This document shows positions 5,964-8,912 of a stretch of DNA of 8,912 bases, one piece after another. Made by a program: the position numbers and the translations under genes. Each line of letters starts with the position of its first letter. Position 1 is the first letter of the stretch. Origin of the DNA: an uncultured Brevibacterium sp. (lineage in GTDB: Bacteria > Actinomycetota > Actinomycetes > Actinomycetales > Brevibacteriaceae). The notes under the pieces were generated by a model, which did no database searches, was not told the DNA's origin, and saw nothing but the letters and a program-made list of their open reading frames with translations. Location: NCBI GenBank assembly GCA_943914815.1, contig CALUDL010000069.1, positions 1 through 8,912 on the forward strand, in the 5' to 3' direction.

Positions 5964-7280
5964 ATGGTCTCGATTGCGGATTATCGCGAAAAACTTCTCG
6001 ACATCCTCCTGCTCATGAGCAGTTGGGAGTACCGCGATCTCGCTCAGGTGGCTACCCACCCCATGCCCTTGCGGGTAGCCCAGCACGTTAAGTCCACTGA
6101 GCAGGTTCCCCGGTTCGACAACTCCCAAATGGACGGGTTTGTTGTGCATCCCAACGACCCCGAGGTGGTAGCCGGGAAGTCCGTTCCTCTCCTTCCCATG
6201 GCGGCCGCCGGGCACAACCCTGAACCGCTCAAACCGGGCTTTGCGATGCCCATTATGACGGGGGCGAAGATCCCCGAATGGGACGGTCCGGCTGTAGGCG
6301 AGCGCGCCGAAGACAGTGCCGACCTGTGTGTGATTCCGGTGGAAGAAACCGTGGCCGGGTTTGATGACCTTTCACATGTGACGTTTACACCCCGGGCCAC
6401 GTTTGAGCCAGGCAGATTTGTCCGGTACCGGGGTAGCGACATCGACTACGAGGAAGAACTGTGCGCTGTTGGTGATCACCTCACGCCAGCGCTGCTCGGT
6501 TCGCTCGCATCCGTGGGGCTCACGCAGATTGCCGTGTTTAAACCATTGCGAGTTCTGGTGGTGTCCACGGGTGATGAAGTGTGCCAACCGGGTCTGCGCC
6601 CGGGTGCGGCGCAGATCTACGATTCCAACACCTCGGCGGCGGTGGCGGCACTTTCAGCGGCGGGAGCCCACGTTGTAGGCACCCTGCACGCCCCCGACCA
6701 ACCAGATTTGTTGCTGGACGCGGTACGCTCATGGCAGGCAGACGACGGCCGGCGCGCAGATGTAGTGGTGTCGATGGGTGGCATTTCGATGGGGGCACGC
6801 GAGGTCATTCGTTTGGCCTCAGAACTGGAAGTTCAGCGGGGAGTCGAAAACTGGTACGGCGGCGCGCAATCCCCCAGGCTCCCTAACAGCGGCATGGAGT
6901 TCTGCCGCCTCCCCATGCAGCCGGGCGGTCCGCAGGCAGTGGGCCAATTAGCTGGGGTTCCGTGGGTGGCGTTGCCCGGAAATCCGGTGTCCACGCTGGT
7001 GAGCATTGAGGTGTTGTTGCGCACTTCGCTGTTTGGAGCACGACCCCGAAACCGCATGAGCGTCACGGTGCGAACTCCGGGCGGTGAACCTGTGAGCAGT
7101 CCGGCGGGAAAAACCCAAATGCGATTCGCGCGCGCTGATGCTGACGGAAGCGCGCGACTGGAGTGGAGCAACAGTTCCCACTTGCTGCACATGCAGGCCA
7201 ATGCGACGCTGCTGGTGATGATCCCTGAAGACGTCACGGTCATCGAAGACGGAGACACGTTTGAGGTGCTCGCGCTCTGA
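5964..7280 (+). CDS. moeA: Molybdopterin molybdenumtransferase MoeA
   Basis: MoeA inserts molybdate into adenylated molybdopterin to make the molybdenum cofactor, in the cytosol and usually as a dimer. The 438 residues carry the family motifs in order: DNSQMDGF (52-59), IMTGA (97-101), RYRGSDI (154-160), VVSTGDE (199-205), IYDSN (218-222), GGISMG (272-277), MQPGGPQ (318-324) and ALPGNPVS (336-343), then the C-terminal beta-barrel domain IV. Compared with E. coli MoeA as I recall it, D59, T100, D142, E188 and D228 are kept (D57, T99, D159, E205, D220), while D259, K275 and K279 are E280, R315 and Q319. It is longer than the E. coli protein (411 residues), with additions at about 105-117 and 299-311. 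ATG 5964 places the first helix as in the family. It heads the Mo cluster and lies 52 bases before moaC. Confidence 0.95.
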   Translation: MVSIADYREKLLDILLLMSSWEYRDLAQVATHPMPLRVAQHVKSTEQVPRFDNSQMDGFVVHPNDPEVVAGKSVPLLPMAAAGHNPEPLKPGFAMPIMTGAKIPEWDGPAVGERAEDSADLCVIPVEETVAGFDDLSHVTFTPRATFEPGRFVRYRGSDIDYEEELCAVGDHLTPALLGSLASVGLTQIAVFKPLRVLVVSTGDEVCQPGLRPGAAQIYDSNTSAAVAALSAAGAHVVGTLHAPDQPDLLLDAVRSWQADDGRRADVVVSMGGISMGAREVIRLASELEVQRGVENWYGGAQSPRLPNSGMEFCRLPMQPGGPQAVGQLAGVPWVALPGNPVSTLVSIEVLLRTSLFGARPRNRMSVTVRTPGGEPVSSPAGKTQMRFARADADGSARLEWSNSSHLLHMQANATLLVMIPEDVTVIEDGDTFEVLAL

Positions 7281-7316
7281 GCTGCTGTAGGCGAGGGGGT
7301 TGCGCTCACTGGAACC

Positions 7317-7325
7317 TGCTAGCGT
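7317..7325 (+). promoter_or_regulatory. Extended -10 box of moaC, probable leaderless start
   Basis: TGCTAGCGT combines an extended TGn element (7317-7319) with TAGCGT (7320-7325), which ends 7 bases before ATG 7333. It lies in the 52-base gap after moeA. No convincing ribosome binding site precedes the ATG. It would give moaC its own transcript besides any read-through from moeA. Confidence 0.4.
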
Positions 7326-7332
7326 GTGCCTC

Positions 7333-7881
7333 ATGACAGGCAGTTCGGAGCACAGCGCACCTCAGTTGTCCCACGTGGACGAATCGGGGGCGGCGCGCAT
7401 GGTGGACGTGGGTGGCAAACCCGTGACAGCCCGGCGTGCTGTGGCAAGTGGCACGGTGATCACTACACCGGAGGTCATGGACCTAATCGCTTCAGGAAAC
7501 TTGCCTAAAGGCGAGGCTCTGCCGATTGCTCGCGTTGCTGGAATCATGGGGGCAAAACGAACCTGGGAGCTCATCCCACTGTGTCACCCGCTGGACCTTT
7601 CTGGCATCGACGTGACGTTTAGCCTTGAGCGCGACCGTGTACACATTCAGTCGGCGGTGAAAACTTCTGGCAAAACGGGCGTCGAAATGGAAGCGCTCAC
7701 TGCGGTTTCGCTCACCGCGCTTACTGTGTACGACATGATCAAGGCCGTTGACAAGAACGCGGTGCTCACTGACATCAAGGTTGACGCGAAGTCCGGCGGC
7801 AAGTCAGGCGACTGGACCCGCGAACCCGGAAACCACCTCGGGGACGGCCACCCATTTCCACCCAAGGATTCACATGACTGA
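7333..7881 (+). CDS. moaC: Cyclic pyranopterin monophosphate synthase MoaC
   Basis: MoaC converts 3',8-cyclo-7,8-dihydro-GTP, made by MoaA, to cyclic pyranopterin monophosphate, the first stable precursor of molybdopterin. The 182 residues show the near-universal family motifs: LSHVDESGAARMVDV (12-26), AGIMGAKRT (69-77), IPLCHPL (81-87, H85), GVEMEALTAVS (116-126, E118 and E120) and VYDMIKAVDK (132-141, D134 and K137), covering the histidine, glutamates, aspartate and lysine of the active site. The tail beyond KSGDW is about 20 residues longer than usual and His/Pro-rich. A longer frame begins at TTG 7300, but ATG 7333 fits the family start and the -10 box at 7320. Its TGA lies inside the next gene (8-base overlap), so the two are probably translated together. 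Confidence 0.96.
   Translation: MTGSSEHSAPQLSHVDESGAARMVDVGGKPVTARRAVASGTVITTPEVMDLIASGNLPKGEALPIARVAGIMGAKRTWELIPLCHPLDLSGIDVTFSLERDRVHIQSAVKTSGKTGVEMEALTAVSLTALTVYDMIKAVDKNAVLTDIKVDAKSGGKSGDWTREPGNHLGDGHPFPPKDSHD
7864..7868 (+). promoter_or_regulatory. Ribosome binding site of the HTH-TOBE gene, inside moaC
   Basis: AAGGA lies 5 bases before ATG 7874, within the last codons of moaC. It selects this ATG over the longer frame, which extends back to 7748 inside moaC, and over M6 (7889). Confidence 0.75.
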
Positions 7882-8275
7882 CGCTCCTATGTACCGCGTA
7901 TCCGAAGCCGCCCGCTACCTCGACGTGAGTACCGACACGGTGCGACGCTGGATCGCAGCCGGCACGCTCACCCACCACACTGATTCCGCGGGGCGCACGG
8001 TGGTCGACGGGGTGGAGCTGGCTCGCCACGCCCGCAAAATCACGGTCCTGCCCGAAGACCCGCGCCACATGTCCACGAGCGTGTCGAACCGGTTTTATGG
8101 CATCGTCACCGACGTGAAGCGTGGTGATGTCATGTCGATGGTGGAAATCCAAGCCGGTCCGCACCGCATCTTTTCCCTGGTGGGCACCGATGAGATCGAG
8201 CGCATGCGGCTCATTCCGGGCAGTGCTGTGATTGCCAGCGCCCTGGCGCAAGCGATTGCGCTGGAGCGCATTTAA
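7874..8275 (+). CDS. Small HTH (excisionase/MerR-like) plus TOBE domain protein, candidate molybdate-responsive regulator
   Basis: The 133-residue protein has an N-terminal helix-turn-helix of the HTH_17/excisionase type (7-33, YRVSEAARYLDVSTDTVRRW then IAAG) with a short wing to about 50, a linker (55-68), and one TOBE/Mop domain (69-130). The latter opens SVSNRFYGIVTDVKRGDVMSM in the manner of molbindin (S/N-x-x-x-G-x-V-x-x-V-K-x-G). In molbindins and ModE-type proteins such domains bind molybdate or tungstate, so DNA binding controlled by molybdate is a reasonable inference. The last strand, usually close to VKATSVML, reads SALAQAIAL (122-130), lacking the usual lysine and threonine, so oxyanion binding may be altered. 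The gene overlaps moaC by 8 bases and precedes modA by 38 bases. Related actinobacterial genes often sit just before modA; its target is not shown here. Confidence 0.85.
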   Translation: MTDAPMYRVSEAARYLDVSTDTVRRWIAAGTLTHHTDSAGRTVVDGVELARHARKITVLPEDPRHMSTSVSNRFYGIVTDVKRGDVMSMVEIQAGPHRIFSLVGTDEIERMRLIPGSAVIASALAQAIALERI

Positions 8276-8278
8276 GGC

Positions 8279-8307
8279 TTACTGAATACCGGGGCGCGTC
8301 CTACCAT
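8279..8307 (+). promoter_or_regulatory. Promoter of modA, probable leaderless start
   Basis: TTACTG (8279-8284) and TACCAT (8302-8307) are 17 bases apart. The -10 box ends 6 bases before ATG 8314, so the mRNA could begin at or next to the start codon. The -35 box matches the consensus poorly. A GAGGG at 8308-8312 is too close to ATG 8314 but lies 10 bases from a second in-frame ATG at 8323. No clear inverted repeat for a repressor was seen. Confidence 0.4.
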
Positions 8308-8313
8308 GAGGGT

Positions 8314-8912
8314 ATGAAGCTGATGAAGACTTTAGCTACCGCTGTTGCTGTCACACTGGCGTGTTCAGCTTTTGCTTCATGCGGTAAATCGGAAGCAGAT
8401 TCCACGTTGACCGTTTTTGCTGCCGCTTCATTGAAGAAGTCGTTTGAGGAAATCGGTAAGGAGTTTGAAAAGGAAACCGGCACCGCTGTGACGTTTAACT
8501 TTGCTGGTTCGTCTGGTTTGGTTGAGCAGATGAAGTCTGGCGCGCCCGCCCATGTTTTCGCTTCCGCCGATGAACCGACCATGGAAACAGCCATTGAAGC
8601 AGGGCTTGTTCAGGAGCCACAGGTTTTCGCTACGAACACGCTCACCATCGCCGTACCTGAAGGCAATCCGGCCAACATCACCGACCTGGAGTCGTTGGCC
8701 CAGCCAGACGTCAAGGTCGCCGTGTGCGCTCCTGCTGTGCCGTGCGGGAATGCCACCAAGCAGGTGCTTGACCTTGCTGGTGTGACTCTGGCCCCGGCAA
8801 CGGAAGAGTCCAAGGTGACGGCCGTGCTCACAAAAGTGGAATCTGGTCAGGTGGATGCGGGGCTCGTGTATGTGACGGATGCCAGCGCGTCAGACAAGGT
8901 TGAGTCGGTGGA
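8314..8912 (+). CDS. modA: Molybdate ABC transporter substrate-binding lipoprotein ModA (3' end outside window)
   Basis: The visible 199 codons encode the extracytoplasmic molybdate receptor of the ModABC importer. A basic start (MKLMK) and hydrophobic segment (6-21) lead to FASC with C23 as the probable lipidated cysteine (C17 in TLAC is an alternative), so the protein should be tethered to the outer face of the membrane. The mature part shows the ModA pattern: LTVFAAASLKKSFEEIGKEF (32-51, S39 as oxyanion ligand), FNFAGSSGLVEQ (61-72, S66/S67), GAPAHVFASAD (76-86), the hinge strand NTLTIAVP (108-115), VKVAVCAPAVPCG (133-145) and VDAGLVYVTDA (180-190, Y186). C138 and C144 could pair. The frame is open to the window end, about 50 residues short of the usual length. 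modB and modC would be expected next. ATG 8314 fits the leaderless promoter; ATG 8323 is a possible alternative. Confidence 0.94.
   Translation, partial: MKLMKTLATAVAVTLACSAFASCGKSEADSTLTVFAAASLKKSFEEIGKEFEKETGTAVTFNFAGSSGLVEQMKSGAPAHVFASADEPTMETAIEAGLVQEPQVFATNTLTIAVPEGNPANITDLESLAQPDVKVAVCAPAVPCGNATKQVLDLAGVTLAPATEESKVTAVLTKVESGQVDAGLVYVTDASASDKVESV

Noticed and set aside
7300..7332. TTG 7300 as start of moaC
   Set aside because: The extra 11 residues do not resemble the family, and the -10 box TAGCGT lies inside this stretch, pointing to ATG 7333.
7281..7332. Molybdenum cofactor riboswitch before moaC
   Set aside because: The gap is only 52 bases with no multi-stem structure, and the predicted mRNA start leaves no leader.
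7748..7873. Longer N-terminus for the HTH-TOBE protein starting at 7748
   Set aside because: This part overlaps moaC out of frame and is low-complexity; AAGGA-5-ATG at 7874 and the HTH start decide for the short form.
1..8912. CRISPR array, insertion sequence, tRNA or rRNA
   Set aside because: No regularly spaced repeats, no transposase motif or paired terminal repeats, and no tRNA-like or rRNA-like segments were seen in the small intergenic space.

Overview
The window looks like chromosome from a high-GC Gram-positive bacterium (Actinomycetota). The signs are GC-rich codon use with GTG starts, a sortase-anchored LPXTG-type surface protein, an actinobacterial-style molybdenum cofactor set, and several starts that look leaderless (a TANNNT -10 box 6-7 nt before the start codon). 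I cannot name the genus from the sequence alone.

Left part (1-1849, + strand): the 3' end of a cell-wall-anchored surface protein (Pro/Thr/Glu-rich repeats, a beta-rich domain, a long acidic spacer, LPRTG, membrane segment, basic tail). Seven bases later a 344-codon gene begins. Its product resembles ModC, the molybdate ABC transporter ATPase, along most of its length, but every nucleotide-handling motif is eroded while the C-terminal TOBE-like part is kept.

Middle part (1862-5841): a membrane-anchored alpha/beta hydrolase of the BAAT/acyl-CoA thioesterase type (- strand); a divergently transcribed single-pass membrane protein of unknown role (+ strand); and an NHLRC2-like fusion of a thioredoxin fold with a six-repeat NHL propeller (- strand). 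The two convergent gene pairs, meeting near 1849/1862 and 3920/3925, are separated by only 12 and 4 bases. Each junction carries a hairpin built over the stop codon or codons.

Right part (5964-8912, + strand): a molybdenum cluster of moeA (molybdate insertion into molybdopterin), moaC (cyclic pyranopterin monophosphate synthase), a small HTH plus TOBE protein that is a candidate molybdate-responsive regulator, and the start of modA (molybdate-binding lipoprotein), which runs off the window. moaC and the HTH-TOBE gene overlap by 8 bases and are probably co-translated. moeA, moaC and modA each seem to have their own promoter giving a leaderless mRNA. Together the cluster covers molybdate capture, cofactor synthesis and probably its control.

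The most unusual items are the ModC-like pseudo-ATPase beside the surface-protein gene, the compact HTH-TOBE protein, and the recurring leaderless-start pattern. No tRNA, rRNA, CRISPR array, insertion sequence or phage gene was seen, and no stretch above 300 bases lacks a gene.
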